This document shows positions 36,413 to 47,679 of a stretch of DNA of 64,000 bases, in pieces. The stretch comes from Auriscalpium vulgare. Lineage: Eukaryota; Basidiomycota; Agaricomycetes; Russulales; Auriscalpiaceae. The translations under genes were made by a program, and so were the position numbers. Numbering within the stretch: position 1 is the stretch's first letter; every line of letters begins with the position of its first letter. The stretch covers positions 398,461-462,460 of the forward strand of contig JAHBBC010000031.1 in the NCBI GenBank assembly GCA_019915015.1, read 5' to 3'. A model generated the notes under the pieces. The model did no database searches. It was not told the DNA's origin and worked only from the letters and a program-made list of their open reading frames with translations.

Positions 36413-37936
36413 TTACCACGTCCGCTTGACCACACGCACTGTCAACGCGTCTAACGCGCTCTTGGCGTCGCTGTCTGGTAAGTGTTGCAGCAGCTCACGC
36501 GCCTTGTCCGCATGCGCTATCGCCAGCTGTCGCGTACGCTCGACGCCCGACGAGCGCCTCACAAGATCTCGTGCCTGCATAATTATGAATAAATAAGATG
36601 GAAATGCAGCATGAAGGCGGGCGATCACCTTTTCGACATCACCGTCTTCTTCGAACTTGCGCGCAATGAGTTGGCCCATCTCCGGGTGCTCTTCCCATGC
36701 GTACAGTGCCGGACCGGTAGCGAGCCCCAATCGTAGATCTGCGCCGCCGGGCTTGCCCAGCGTGCCCTCGCCCGCCTCGTAGTCCAGAATATCGTCAACA
36801 AGCTGCAGGTCACGGGGCCCGAAGATGAGCAGATATTCCCCCGCGATAGATCGATAGATACACACCTGGAATGCAATGCCCAGGTTGCGGCCGTACGCAT
36901 ATGCGACCTCCTTCCACAGCTCGCCCTCCTTTGCACCCCCGAGCACGACCGCCGCTCGCGAGCCCTTTGCCATCAAGCTTGCAGTCTTGAGGTACGTCTT
37001 CTTGAGGTAGACATTCCAGCTTTCTCGGCCCACGCGCGCGTCCACGAGCGCACCGCTCTCCTGCGCAACCTTGCTGAGCTGCAGGATCTCGCCCTCGACG
37101 AGATTCGCAATGACGCTCGCGATGAGCTCTACAACCTCGCTGTCCCCGAGGCGCGAGAGCGCCGCGGACGCGCGACCGAGCAGGAAGTCGCCCGCGAGGA
37201 TCGTGAACTTGTTTCCGAACGCGGCGGGTGCGCTCGGAACGCCGCGGCGCAGGTCTGAGGCGTCAATCACGTCGTCGTGCAGCAGGGACGCGACGTGGAT
37301 CATCTCGACAATCTGGGCGAGGCGCAGCTGCGTCGGAAGCGGTGCGGACGGTGTTGCGAGCGCGGAAGTATGGCGGCGGCGGGGGAGCGGCGGGGCCGCG
37401 CGCGGGTACGGCTTCGGGGAGACGAGCGGGAAGACGGTGGAGAACGATGCGGTGTGGTCCGGCATGCTGGGGTTCCAGTCATTGAGCACGTCCGGGCGCG
37501 AGAGCGGCTCGTCGAGCTCCGCCGCAAGCCCGCGCGCGCCCTCGTTCTCCGAGGCCCATTTTTTCAGGTCCCAGTCGCGCCCGAGGCCGTTCGTCGCGCG
37601 CGAGAAGAGCAGCACGAGGAGTGGGCGCAACTGTTTTGACGGGTGCATGAAGTAGTATTTGGCGATGTGGGTGAGGGTGGGGTGCGCGGAGCCGAGCAGG
37701 TTCAAGAGCCTGCCCCGGAGGTCGTCGAGCTCGGGCTTGACGAGATCATGGGGGTCTTGTTGTCGTGATGGCGCGGGCGACGAGGGTGGGGGGAAGACAG
37801 TTGCCGCCGAAGGAGCGTGGGCTGGGGCGGGTTTGTCTGCACGCGCGCTGTAATATTTCGACCGGGGATGACGCGGGGTTGCGGCGGCGGCAGAACGCGC
37901 GAAACGGCTGCTGGTAGAGGCAGACCATCGTTTCAT
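36413..37936 (-). CDS. COQ1: Trans-prenyl diphosphate synthase for ubiquinone (mitochondrial)
   Basis: The N-terminus MKRWSASTSSRFARSAAAAT is a typical mitochondrial presequence. First aspartate-rich motif LLHDDVIDASDLRRG, second LVDDILDYEAGEG; also GNKFTILAGDFLLGRASAAL and YLKKTYLKTASLMAKGSRAA. These are the substrate and Mg-binding motifs of long-chain polyprenyl synthases that build the ubiquinone side chain. The frame is open throughout. However, 36803-36865 (63 bases, gtgtgt..ctgcag) and 36575-36628 (54 bases, gtgatc..atgcag) look like true introns: removing them restores IAFQLVDDILDY and VEKARDLVRRSS. Predicted mature length is about 490 residues, with a fungal Pro/Arg-rich insertion before HVASLLHDD. 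Confidence 0.92.
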   Translation of the reverse strand: MKRWSASTSSRFARSAAAATPRHPRSKYYSARADKPAPAHAPSAATVFPPPSSPAPSRQQDPHDLVKPELDDLRGRLLNLLGSAHPTLTHIAKYYFMHPSKQLRPLLVLLFSRATNGLGRDWDLKKWASENEGARGLAAELDEPLSRPDVLNDWNPSMPDHTASFSTVFPLVSPKPYPRAAPPLPRRRHTSALATPSAPLPTQLRLAQIVEMIHVASLLHDDVIDASDLRRGVPSAPAAFGNKFTILAGDFLLGRASAALSRLGDSEVVELIASVIANLVEGEILQLSKVAQESGALVDARVGRESWNVYLKKTYLKTASLMAKGSRAAVVLGGAKEGELWKEVAYAYGRNLGIAFQVCIYRSIAGEYLLIFGPRDLQLVDDILDYEAGEGTLGKPGGADLRLGLATGPALYAWEEHPEMGQLIARKFEEDGDVEKVIARLHAAFPSYLFIIMQARDLVRRSSGVERTRQLAIAHADKARELLQHLPDSDAKSALDALTVRVVKRTW

Positions 37937-38417
37937 CGCTTGCTGGGAGTGTTCACGAGTGATGCAGCTCGGTGAGTTGAAGGAGGACGGGCGCGCGTGC
38001 AACCGTGGCAGTTGTGCGTCACACGGCGTCGGGCCGCGCCGACTATCGCTTCAGCAAGCGTTATTCGAAAAATATCATGTGTATTTGGACTATCATATCG
38101 TAGTAGCGTCTATGCACTAAAGGCAGCTGGTAAGGTATGCGACAACAAACTTCTATGTGTGGGACCGAGATGAACAAGCATTGTGTGGGTGCAATAAGGT
38201 ACGATGGGAAAATTATAGACAGCCTGGGCATAGCCGATCCGCTGAACAGTCAGTCGCAGGTTTCGTTGCCAGGTCCTGCCGGGAGTTATATTAGAGCATG
38301 GCTGAACCTTCTGGTATCCAGGCTGACGTGTCAGTGTGCTGTGCAACGACGAGCGCACCAGGCGACGTACCTGGGGAGGGGTACTACTTTTCAATAGCGA
38401 GCGGACGCAGCAGCGCA
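37937..38417. promoter_or_regulatory. Upstream region of COQ1
   Basis: 481 bases between two minus-strand genes, with the COQ1 promoter and the 3' region of the roadblock gene. No strong element. Confidence 0.35.
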
Positions 38418-39016
38418 TCACCGCGCCAGCCGTGCATTCGCGACAGATGGCGGGGAGTGGGGGGCTGCCGTCAGTGGTGACCGCAGCTTGCTGACCGAGC
38501 GCCCCAGTCGCGCGGTCACGTCTCTTGCCTGCAGGCAGCCAACACGGACGCGTGAGCGAGAGGCGATCGGACTGGATAGATGACGCACCTTGGCCTCGAG
38601 CTCGTCCCAATCGACGGCATCTGATGCGCCCATGGCGAGAAGCATCGCGGGTTTCTCGCGCGGTTGGTCACTTGACGAGCTCGCGGGCGAGGCGTCTTTC
38701 GTGCTGTTCACAGGGACCCACTGGACGGGATACACGATGATGCGGCCGAGCTGTGACGCGAAGAACGTCAGCGGATGACGCGAGGGAACGCACGGAGACA
38801 TACCTCGCTGTCCACTGTGGCGATGCCCTGGTCCCCCTCCTCCTGCCAGACCTCGCTGCTGAGGCCGACGAGCAGACGGATATCGTCCTTCGTTCTGTAC
38901 GGATGGCAGGCAAAGGAGACGAGCTGGCCCTCGGGGGTCAAGAGGGCGGCGGAGTGTATGTCTGGGTGGGAGAGGACTTGGGAGAGGAGCTTGTGGAGGG
39001 TGGAGAGGACGAGCAT
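38418..39016 (-). CDS. Roadblock/LC7-domain protein, LAMTOR2-like
   Basis: Three exons. The start MLVLSTLHKLLSQVLSHPDI is followed by HSAALLTPEGQLVSFACHPY, the beta-hairpin of a roadblock domain, then RLLVGLSSEVWQEE. Exon 2 begins LGRIIVYPVQWVPVNSTKDA, and exon 3 (ARDVTARLGRSVSKLRSPL) ends at TGA 38420-38418. Similarity of layout suggests LAMTOR2/Ego-type subunits that scaffold Rag GTPases on the vacuole for TORC1 signalling. A dynein light-chain roadblock cannot be excluded. The motif evidence is moderate. Confidence 0.6.
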
Positions 39017-39599
39017 GGTGAAAGAACGAGAGTGGGTGCAAGAAAGAGAATGGGTGGCAACTGGCAACGCCCGGACTCAAATATGGGACAGCCGGCAGTA
39101 CGTCATACGCGCGGACCGCCGTTGCAGGGCTCTGGTGTCTCGCAGCCGCACAACTCTCGGACCACTGTTGGCGTCGCGGGCGCGTCGCGGCGGGCAGATG
39201 AGAGGACGATACAAGCAGCCCAGCGCTCGTCGCTGCACCTCGCCGTGCATTTACCCTTTTCCATCCATACCTCCTTCCTCTTTTGCTCATCCTCCGCCTG
39301 TGGCCCGCCGGCGACGGCGCGGCGCTGCACACGCTGCGATCTATCACGATGAAACATATCTGGCCGTCACACAGCGCCTACCACATGAGCAGATTATCAA
39401 CAAGCGAGCGTGTATGTGTCCGAAAGAGGAGGCCATAGATGGAAAACCCCTTTAACAGCGGCCAAGTATATACATCGAACGCGCATCGTCAACAGGCATA
39501 TGAGTGGATAAATACTGTACAGTCAACCAGCCCACCATGTTGTCACGGCGTCAATGAGCCGTCGTTGGTGGGTTCCTGTCGCGCAGGAGATGGTCCACA
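39017..39599. promoter_or_regulatory. Upstream region of the roadblock-domain gene
   Basis: 583 bases between two minus-strand genes. No coding frame or repeat is recognised. Confidence 0.35.
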
Positions 39600-42500
39600 T
39601 CATGGACGTTTACCGGCAGCCTGCGCGGGAATACCGTGAACATCCAATCACAAGCTGCCACATGCAAGGCATTACTCACCAGATACGACATCAGCTGAGA
39701 ATTTGAGTAGTCGCCTCCCATACCAGGCTGCATAGGAACGCCGGGGGGAGGCGGCCCCGCGAGATGCGGTGGCAGGGGCGGCCGGATGACCTGTGGCAAC
39801 TGCATGCCCCCGTATTGCCCAGGCGGAGGGCCGCCCATTTGGGGCGGTGTGCCCATCTGCTGCTGCTGCTGCTGCTGCTGAGACTGGGCGTTCTGCAGCA
39901 AGGCGAGGATGCCTTGAGGTAGCCCTGCGAGCTGGCCTGACGCACTGGCCGGCTGCGGGGCGGGGGGAGCCGCGGGCGCAATGGGCGGATACCCAGACGG
40001 GTTAGCAGCCATGGGATAGCCCATCGGCGCTTGAGGTGTGGGAGGCGGGTAGTAGGAATTTTGTACAGGTGGCGCCTGTGGTACGTGGACCGGTGGCTGG
40101 GGCTGCGGAGGAGGGGGCGCTGCAGCGGGTGCGCCAGCCTGCGGCTGTTTCAGAGCTGCCAACAACTGCGCCGACTGTTAGCGACCATCGACTGGCCTAC
40201 GATAAACATGTAACTCACTTGTTGCACTTTGCGCGCTTGGTCCAGTCGGTCATCAAGCGGCTGATAGTGACACACAATGAGAACATCGTAAGAGCCAAAA
40301 GTGACAGAAGACCCACTGGTAATGCAGCAGGCGGTGGTTCGTTGAACGCAGGAAGTGGAGGCGGCGGCGGTGCGCTGTAGTTGCTCGACGGCGGAGGGCC
40401 AGAGTTGTATGCGTCCCTCCCGCGGTCAAACCGGTCACTGTAGCCGCCACGTCCCCCGCCTCTACCGCCACCGTAGTTATCGTCATCGAATCTTCTGGAG
40501 CGCTCACGGTCTTCCCAATGAGGGCGGCGGTCGTCATCGTAGCCTCCGCCTCCGCCTCCGCCTCCGCCACCACCGCCGCCGCCGCCACCGCCTCCTCCTC
40601 CACCTCCACCACCACCACCACTTCCGCCTCCGAAGCCACGGCCGCCTCTTCCACGGCCACGGCCTCTGCCTCGCGGTGGCCCGCGCGGGCCATCGTCCCA
40701 GTCGCGTCCGCCGCCACCAGGACCACCGGGACCAGGACCGCCGCCACCGCCGCCGCCGCCAGTGCCGTTGGAGTAGAAGTCTCGCTCGTCACGGCTAAGG
40801 CGAACATCCTATCAGCGGTGCCTCATGTCAGTTCATGCGATGAGGTTTACCGGAAGCCGTTCTGTTGGGCGGGGCCGGCAGTTTCTTCCCAACCCAACAT
40901 GATCTCCATCACGCCGTCTTGCAAGCCCTGGTGTCGAAGGCGGTCAAATGCGTCTTCTGCGGACTAAAACTATGTTAGACATATGTCTGTCCACAAATGG
41001 ATCGGTGCATCTGCTTACCCTGATGTCGTAAAACTCGACGTAGCGTTGACTAAACAAAGATTGGTGTTCAGAATCCCGACACGGCGTTCATAAGAACGGA
41101 GGACGTACTCATTGCGATCGCCGATCGGGCGGACAGATTTGACGTCACCAAATTGCTGAAACTTCCTCCGCACCTCGTTGTCGTCGATCGGCTGGCCGGA
41201 CACAGAATTTCTCAGGGACACTATCAGCGTCCCCTGCATTTCCTAAACGATATCGCATTAAATCTGCATGGAGAAGAGAATGGGAGCTCCACCAATTTAC
41301 CTGATTTTTATCGCTGCCCTTTGAGTTGTTATCATCACGAGGCAGAGAATAATGCACATCAATCTGGACAACGTGGAAGCAGCTGTCAACTTTCACGTAA
41401 TGAGAAGAGAGAAACGCCGTGTAACTTACGGGCCTGCCAGCGATCTCAGACCCTTGCAATCTCTCTCGGGCTCTCTCAGCTGCTCTCAGATCAAACTAGA
41501 CGAACGATCTAAGTTCAATTTGTGCGGTGATCCGGACAATCACTCACGAAAGTGACAAATACCATGCCGCGATTGGCAATGAGATCGAAGAAGGTCTTGA
41601 TTTCACCGTGTTCCTCAAACTGACGACGAACCTCGTCACTATTTGTCTCATACTGCAGGCGTGAAATGAAGCTCAATTAGTTTCGGCGATTACATGGCAA
41701 AGCGGACAAAAAAGATGCCGCTCTTGCTTGCTCAATCTTGACACTTGCCTTAATATTCCGAATGAACAGGGTGCGACAAGGCCGCTCGCGCTGGATGCGT
41801 TCTTCAATAATTGACTCGTGCACTTTATCGTCCCTTTCGCGCTTTGGACCACGCTTCTGACCTCGATTCCCAAAGCCGCCGCCGGGGCCACCACCGTAGT
41901 TGGATCCTGAATTGTCTAGCAAGCACGTCGCATGAGATGAGCCGGTTCGCAATGAGGAATTTAAAAAAACAAATGTAGGGGTAGGGACACAAAAGCTCTC
42001 GGACCACACAGACGGACTCGTACATGTGGTCCTTAAGCATCGCGGGCGAATTTTCTCAAGCGGCTGGAAGACCACTTAGAAGACAAAGAACAAACAAAGT
42101 GACTCAGGCAACGGCGAGCTGAGGTGCAACAGGCTTGCGACAACCAGGACGGCAGGGGAGGCCATTGCTAGTACGATAGCTCAAGCTCGCAATGCTCTGG
42201 TGCCTCCAGGTAGGAAAGGCGCTCGAAACGGATGACGGACTCGTGCCTCAACTCGCGTTGTCCTCATGCCTGCGATGACCGATTCCCAAATTTGAGCTGA
42301 ACTGTCCTTGCGTACCTTCGAAGTTGCCATAGCTCTGATTGTAGCCTCCTGACGGTTCGGAAGCGCCGTACTGAGACGACGCGCTGCCTCCATAGTTGCC
42401 ATTCTGATAGTACGAGTCGTCCTGGGAGGTGGAACCTGCGCCATAGTTGTTGTAGCCACCCATGTCGCCTTGCGGGGGGCCTTGATCATAAGCACCATAC

Positions 42501-42706
42501 GGAGCACTTGCTTCATGTCCATGTCCCTGTCCACCACCAAACGAGCTGCCGCCGCGACCCCGTCCGCGACCAAAGCCTCTTCCGCGAGGAGGGCCACCGT
42601 CATGAGAACGATAGCTTCTGTCGGGACCTGGGCCTGCGGGGGAACCACCTCCGCCCCTACGTGGGCCGGCGTTGTCGTACGGGCCATACGGATGGTGTCG
42701 ACTCAT
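39600..42706 (-). CDS. Two-RRM RNA-binding protein with Gly- and Gln-rich tails, Mei2-like
   Basis: The N-terminus MSRHHPYGPYDNAGPRRGGG is Gly/Tyr/Ser-rich and prion-like. RRM1 reads CRTLFIRNIK|YETNSDEVRRQFEEHGEIKT with GMVFVTFFDLRAAERARERL. RRM2 reads GTLIVSLRNSVSGQPIDDNE, VRRKFQQFGDVKSVRPIGDR and RYVEFYDIR. In both RRMs the RNP1 motif is replaced by V-FFDLR / VEFYDIR, a trait of Mei2-type RRMs. A Gly run of about 25 residues, RGG-like repeats, a Pro-rich region and eight CAG-encoded Gln follow. A final intron joins MSYL to AAGKRP* (TGA 39602-39600). Many exons; borders in the middle are approximate. A role in mRNA regulation is inferred. Confidence 0.75.
39857..39880. repeat. (CTG)8 microsatellite coding for polyglutamine
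   Basis: Eight uninterrupted CTG units, read as CAG codons on the minus strand, inside the two-RRM protein. Confidence 0.95.
40543..40632. repeat. Imperfect CCN/CCTCCG repeat coding for polyglycine
   Basis: About 90 bases of cctccg and ccaccg/ccgccg units, read on the minus strand as about 25 consecutive Gly codons (GGN) in the two-RRM protein. The codons are mixed, so the run is probably more stable than a pure triplet repeat. Confidence 0.9.
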
Positions 42707-43037
42707 CCTTTCTTTCACACCTCAGACGAGTTTGCGAGCCTGTGTTCGTGGGAGCTGGGGGACGCAGTCGTGACGTGGGCCGGCAAGAAAAGAGCGAAAA
42801 CCAAGGGGGCGCAGACGGAGGGGTTCGCAGCAAGAGCTCAGGTGCGAGGCCCAAGGGCTGACGGGGATGCCGAGCGGTTTGCAACACACGACGTCGCGCG
42901 CGTGGACGGAGAGTCGAGACGGTTCGAAGGAAAGGGAGAAAAACCAATCCGTGGATGCAGCCACTTTCCCACGTGGCCGAGCGCCGTTATCCGCCACATG
43001 GAGCCCGCACGACGCTCAGTTCACTCCTCTCCTCACC
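42707..43037. promoter_or_regulatory. Divergent promoter region (two-RRM gene / RAB5)
   Basis: 331 bases between divergent starts. C/T-rich just before RAB5. No TATA box is clear. Confidence 0.4.
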
Positions 43038-44034
43038 ATGTCCAAGCAGCTCCAGTTCAAGCTCGTCCTCCTCGGTGCGTCGCATTTTCACGCAGACTGC
43101 CACGGCACTGACCACCACCTTCAGGTGAATCCGCTGTCGGAAAGTCTAGGTACCGCTACCTCGCCTGATACGAGGGGCGCGCAGTCGACTGACGGTGGTC
43201 CAGTCTTGTCCTCCGTTTCGTCAAGGACCAGTTCGATGACTATCGGGAAAGCACAATAGGCGGTGCGATTCTCAACTCTCCGTTCTTACCCGCTCGCCGT
43301 TCACGCCTGGTGGTTAGCCGCTTTCCTCACTCAGACAGTCGCCCTGGATGATGGCACCACCGTCAAGTTCGAGATATGGTGCGTGCCCCGCCGTTGCTGG
43401 CTCGCCATTTGCTTACGATGCTCCTAGGGACACCGCCGGACAAGAGCGTTACAAGGTATCTCAACTCATTGTGGCCCAGTTGTACTCACCAAATATCCGT
43501 CCCATCTCCTGCTTCTAGTCCCTGGTGCGTCCTCTTATGGCGTCGCTAGCGCTCGCACTGACCGTCTTATCAGGCTCCCATGTACTACCGCAATGCAAAT
43601 TGCGCCGTCGTGGTATACGACATCACTCAATCTGCCTCGCTCGAGAAGGCTCGTAATTGGATCCGCGAGCTCCAGCGTCAAGCCGACCCTTCCATCGTGA
43701 TCGCCCTCTGTGGCAACAAGTCGGACCTCGCGGCGCGGCGGCAGGTCACGCAGGAGGAGGCACAGAAGTATGCTGAGGAAGAGGGGCTCATGTGGGCAGA
43801 GACTAGCGCAAAGTCCGGCGAGGGTGTTTCCGATATCTTCACCGCCATTGGTGTGTCCGTTTCCGCTACACGCACTTTTCACTCTGACAGCCGCTCGCAG
43901 CCAAGAAACTGCCCACCACTGCCCCGCCAGCGTCAAGAGCAGGGCCTGGCCGCGCGGGTACCTCGGCAGGCAGGACAGGTGTTGATCTGAATAGACAGGG
44001 CGCGGGCGCGTCAACCGAGCCATGCAACTGTTGA
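43038..44034 (+). CDS. RAB5: Rab5/Ypt5-family small GTPase
   Basis: Eight exons: 43038-43074, 43125-43149, 43204-43262, 43318-43378, 43428-43455, 43519-43524, 43574-43850 and 43901-44034. The spliced reading has all G motifs: GESAVGKSSLVLRF, the Rab5 switch I [40 protein letters not shown] and ETSAKSGEG. The C-terminus CNC fits a CxC signal for double geranylgeranylation. It acts at early endosomes in homotypic fusion and vacuolar sorting. The six-base exon 6 encodes the Ser-Leu of YKSLAP. Confidence 0.95.
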
Positions 44035-44448
44035 GTGCAACGATCTGGCGTTCTTCTACGCCGGTAGTCTCCGGTGTTCACGGGGCTTTCGACGTGACTA
44101 GCGGGTGGTGTGGACGTCCTGACCTAGATCATCCAGCTTCCTGTGTCCTTGCTACACAGCCAACAGCCATATGCTCATACCGTTGTATATTAATCTCTTT
44201 CCCTTGACTTTCTCATACATGATATATGCGGACATTTGCGGTGCCTGGTCTTGGGCTCTGTGCTGGCGACCGCGCCTGAACTCCCTGGTATTCGCGAAAG
44301 TAATAGGTATACAATGTCGACTGGCGACGTAAGGTATAATGAGTGTGAGGAAACATAAGTACAGATGGGATGTCATCTAAAATGGACAACAAATAATCGA
44401 AGTGGTAGTACACAAATAAAATGTCCGCATACAAATGTAGTCCGTACA
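44035..44448. other. Spacer between convergent RAB5 and RasGEF genes
   Basis: 414 bases, AT-richer than the flanking genes, with the two 3' untranslated regions. No gene is recognised. Confidence 0.45.
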
Positions 44449-47093
44449 TCAGAACCCAGCAGCCTCGAGGCCTTTCCGGATGTCTGCGTGCAGGAGCTCG
44501 GCCTGCTGCAGCTGGTCGCTCCGCGTCCAGTACCAGCGCTCGTCCTTGCCCGCGGCTTTACCCATTTGCCCCTGGATGAAGGTTGCGACGCCCGGGACCT
44601 CCGTGAATGGATATGACTTGCTCTGGAAGCGCAGCAACGCATGCGTCATTTCATACCACTTCTGCCGCTTGACGAAGTGGACAAGTGTGAACTGCTTCTG
44701 CGGGGACGTCGGCGACTGCACGACGACGTTGTCCGCGTGCTGGTCCTGTGCGTAGACGATGCTCTTGAGGAACGGCCCCGCAAACGGTACACACGGCCCG
44801 TCGACCGCCTCTAAGACGCCGCGATAGTAGGAGTAGTTACCCCCCGGCGCGTTGAACTTCAGGAGCGGCTCCAGCGAGGATTCGCGGCCCGAGTTCAGCC
44901 ACGTGAAGTGCAGCCGGGAGACTACAGTGCTCGATAAAGCCGCCACGATTGCGCTCATGGACGAGAAGTTGTTCAACGTTCGACATTTCTGCACGTGCGT
45001 CAGCGCCGCCGCCACAAAGGACAGAATGCACGGAGCGCACCTCGGCAACGCGTATCCAAAAGTCGACCACATTTGCCCGCTTCCCGAGGCCATCCACTTC
45101 CAAAATGCTGGCCTTCACCCAATTCGCCAGCCGGTCCGACGTCGCACAAAATGTTGATACGTTCTTGACGGCATCGCCCTCGCGCATCTTCGTCCACGTG
45201 AAGCACTCCTGACTTCGCACCTTGACGTACAGGCTGTGCTCGTACAAACAAAGGTGATGCGCGAGCTCCGACGGATCCATATGCACCAAGTCGTAGTTAT
45301 CGTTTTTGCGTATCTTTTTCCACCGCTTCGAGGGCCGCCGCTCGCTTGTGTCCTGCTGCACAGGCTCGGCAAACGTCTGTTCCAAACAGTCAGCTCCCGA
45401 GCAACTGACCGCATAAAATAAGAATAAGGGCTCACCAGGCGTTCTAGCGAAATCAGCATGTGCTTGGCCGTCAGCGACATGGCCGCGGGGCTGACAATCA
45501 GAGACAGGAACTCCTGCAGACGCGGCGCGACCTCCGGATCCTGGTTGAGGAGGTCAAACTCCTCGAGCCACATCGTAAGCACGGTCAGGACGCGCTTCTG
45601 TGTCGGGCGCAGCTTCTCGTGTTTCCAGTGCTCGAACTGCTCCTCGCTGAGCCCCGGCGGCGCGTCGATCTCATACTGCGCGACGAGCAGGTCGAACACC
45701 TCGATGGCCGTGGCGAACGTGCGGAACGTTACCAGGAACGCGCGTCTAAACGCCTCCTGCTGCGACATGCCTGATCCATTGCACGCATGCATCAGCTGTG
45801 TTACACGTAGCGCAGTAGCGCCAAATTCACTCACGCAGTGGATCAATCACCAGCCGCTCGACCAGCGCGGAAAGGGTGCCCGCCTTGACGGTACCATCAT
45901 AGTCCAGCTTGATTTCGTCATCGCCATGCTTCGCCCGTAGATACCATGGGAGATTAGCCTGCGCGCGCTTTGCATTGTGAAACGCCTGCGCGTCGTCGTC
46001 GCCGAGCAGCTGCTTGATCTTCCCGGCTCGCGCGGTGATCGGCGGTGCGACGGGCGAGAGCGGTGTCGCGGTGACCGGGCTCGCGATCGCGCTGAGCTGC
46101 TCGAGGTTGTGCGTCTGGATAAGCGAGGACAGACGCTGCAGGGAGGAGTGGTCGTCGAGCAGCACTGGGCGGCGTCGTCGGCTACGGTCCTGTGGAGATA
46201 TCGCGCCGCTGGATTGGCTACGGTTGTGGATGCCGAGTTTAGACTCGGATTCTTCGGGGTTCGGGGCGGCGGACGTCGGGCAGGGTGATGCCGGTAGTGC
46301 TTTGTCCAGCCGAAAGAGCCCTTTCGGATCTGGAGCTGGGTAGAGCTTAATCGGCTCGGGGACGCGGCGGCGGGGGTGAACCGAGAGGATCGGGGAGTCT
46401 TTGACTTCGTCATCCGTCAACTGGACGGGTTTACGATTCCGTTCAGGATGATTCGAGTATTCTGTCTCTGCGGTTTCCAGAGGAGGGAGGAAATCGAATA
46501 CAGAAAGCTGATTGCGAGTCCAAGTCAGCAAGCAGAGGTTGGAACAAAAACGGCACCTGACGCACCCTGCTCGTGTCCACCGACTCCGAGTCGTCGTCTT
46601 CCGAGAAAGTCGTAGCCGAGGACAGTGGCGAGTCCAACAACCGCTTCAGGCTGGGAGGAGCAGACCTTGAACCCTGGTCGAGATTGAACTCCGGGATCTT
46701 TGTCTCCTCCCGCAAATTGCGGAGCTTCTCTGCCGCCTCCTCGGTGAGGACGCGCACATAGGCAGCGGGTATCCAGCCCACTTCCGAGCCATCATTGCGC
46801 ACTGCGGCCCACCAGCCCGAGTCCTCCTGCTTCACAACCTCGAGGATGTCGTTCTTGCTAAAAGGCAAGTGGTCGCGGTCGGAAGAGGTGAAATCATACA
46901 GACAGATGACGGAGCATATGCGCTCGTACGCCTCCCCGGACGGCGACTCATAGCTGACCTCTCTCCGCGCATATTGGGGCGATGGGGACGGAAGCGCCGA
47001 GGAGCCGAGCGCAGACGCGCGGATGTGTAAGGGTGGGGGGCTGATGAGGAGGCGGAGCGACTGGCGGGCGGCCTGTGTTGTTGAAACAGTCAT
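44449..47093 (-). CDS. SH3-domain Ras guanine-nucleotide exchange factor (Cdc25 type)
   Basis: From ATG 47093. The SH3 domain spans about residues 60-117: CSVICLYDFTSSDRDHLPFS, DSGWWAAVRNDGSEVGWIPA, AYVRVL. A Ser/Pro-rich linker follows. The RasGEF N-terminal domain reads LDYDGTVKAGTLSALVERLV and MSQQEAFRRAFLVTFRTFAT. The catalytic domain reads MDPSELAHHLCLYEHSLYVK, LNNFSSMSAIVAALSSTVVS, and VPFAGPFLKSIVYAQDQHAD, ending EAAGF with TGA 44451-44449. The order SH3, GEF_N, Cdc25 is that of fungal Cdc25/Ste6 activators of Ras in cAMP or MAPK signalling. The Harbinger transposon lies 433 bases upstream of its start codon. Confidence 0.93.
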
Positions 47094-47523
47094 GGGGGGG
47101 TTGGGGGTCGAAGGAGAGCGCCGTGTGGGCCAAGAATCGAAGGGGATAAGTAGTCCAGCAAAGATCTATGGGGCCAAGACAGGAATGATGGTGTAGTCGA
47201 GACCGCGCTCGAACATACGTGCACAGGAAATGCGGTCTGCCAGGACGTCGCACTGCCAACGAGTGGATTATGGGAGGAGCAGGAACGGGATTTGCACGAG
47301 GCGCGAGGCTTGACCTATTTCGTTGTGGGAATGGGACGGGGGGGAGGCAACATAGCGACCATCATGATAAATCCACGCTCGAATCAGGCCTCACGTCGGT
47401 CGGGATACATTAGTGTACTGCCCCGCCTATGCCGTTCACGTCAGGTCCTGTTGGTTGTCTGTTCACTCGGACCGCATGATTGAATGATGAAACTGGTGGG
47501 AAGAGGTGGAAGGGCAGCGAGTG
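47094..47523. promoter_or_regulatory. Promoter-proximal region of the RasGEF gene
   Basis: 430 bases between the RasGEF ATG and the left end of the transposon. No coding content. The region beyond this is displaced 3.37 kb by the insertion. Confidence 0.4.
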
Positions 47524-47526
47524 ATT
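47524..47526. repeat. Target site duplication, left copy (ATT)
   Basis: ATT immediately outside the left inverted repeat; the same three bases follow the right repeat at 50897-50899. Three bases is the size expected for Harbinger integration. Confidence 0.75.
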
Positions 47527-47594
47527 AGGGGAGCTCAGAGTAGACCGTTTTCGTTTCCGTTTCGTTTTCAAACGCCTTTCGTTTTCGATTCGGC
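47527..47594 (+). repeat. Left terminal inverted repeat, 68 bp
   Basis: Begins AGGGGAGCTCAGAGTAGACC and ends TTTTCGATTCGGC. It has internal near-repeats of cgttttc and gtttcgtt, possible transposase-binding sites. Matches the complement of 50829-50896 at every position; identity stops right after cggc. Confidence 0.95.
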
Positions 47595-47679
47595 GCCCCG
47601 GCGTGATATTACATAATGTCACTCAATCTACGCCGCTGCGCGACACCGCCGCCATTGCTTTCGAGCTCTTCCACCAGCC

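Noticed and set aside
38753..39455. 199- and 226-residue plus-strand frames over the roadblock-domain gene
   Set aside because: They overlap the real minus-strand exons and have no recognisable motif.
40253..40807. 184-residue minus frame rich in Val and Ala (AVAAAAVVAEAEAEAEA)
   Set aside because: It is an alternative frame of the GGN repeat; the glycine frame continues the two-RRM protein with RGG-type context.
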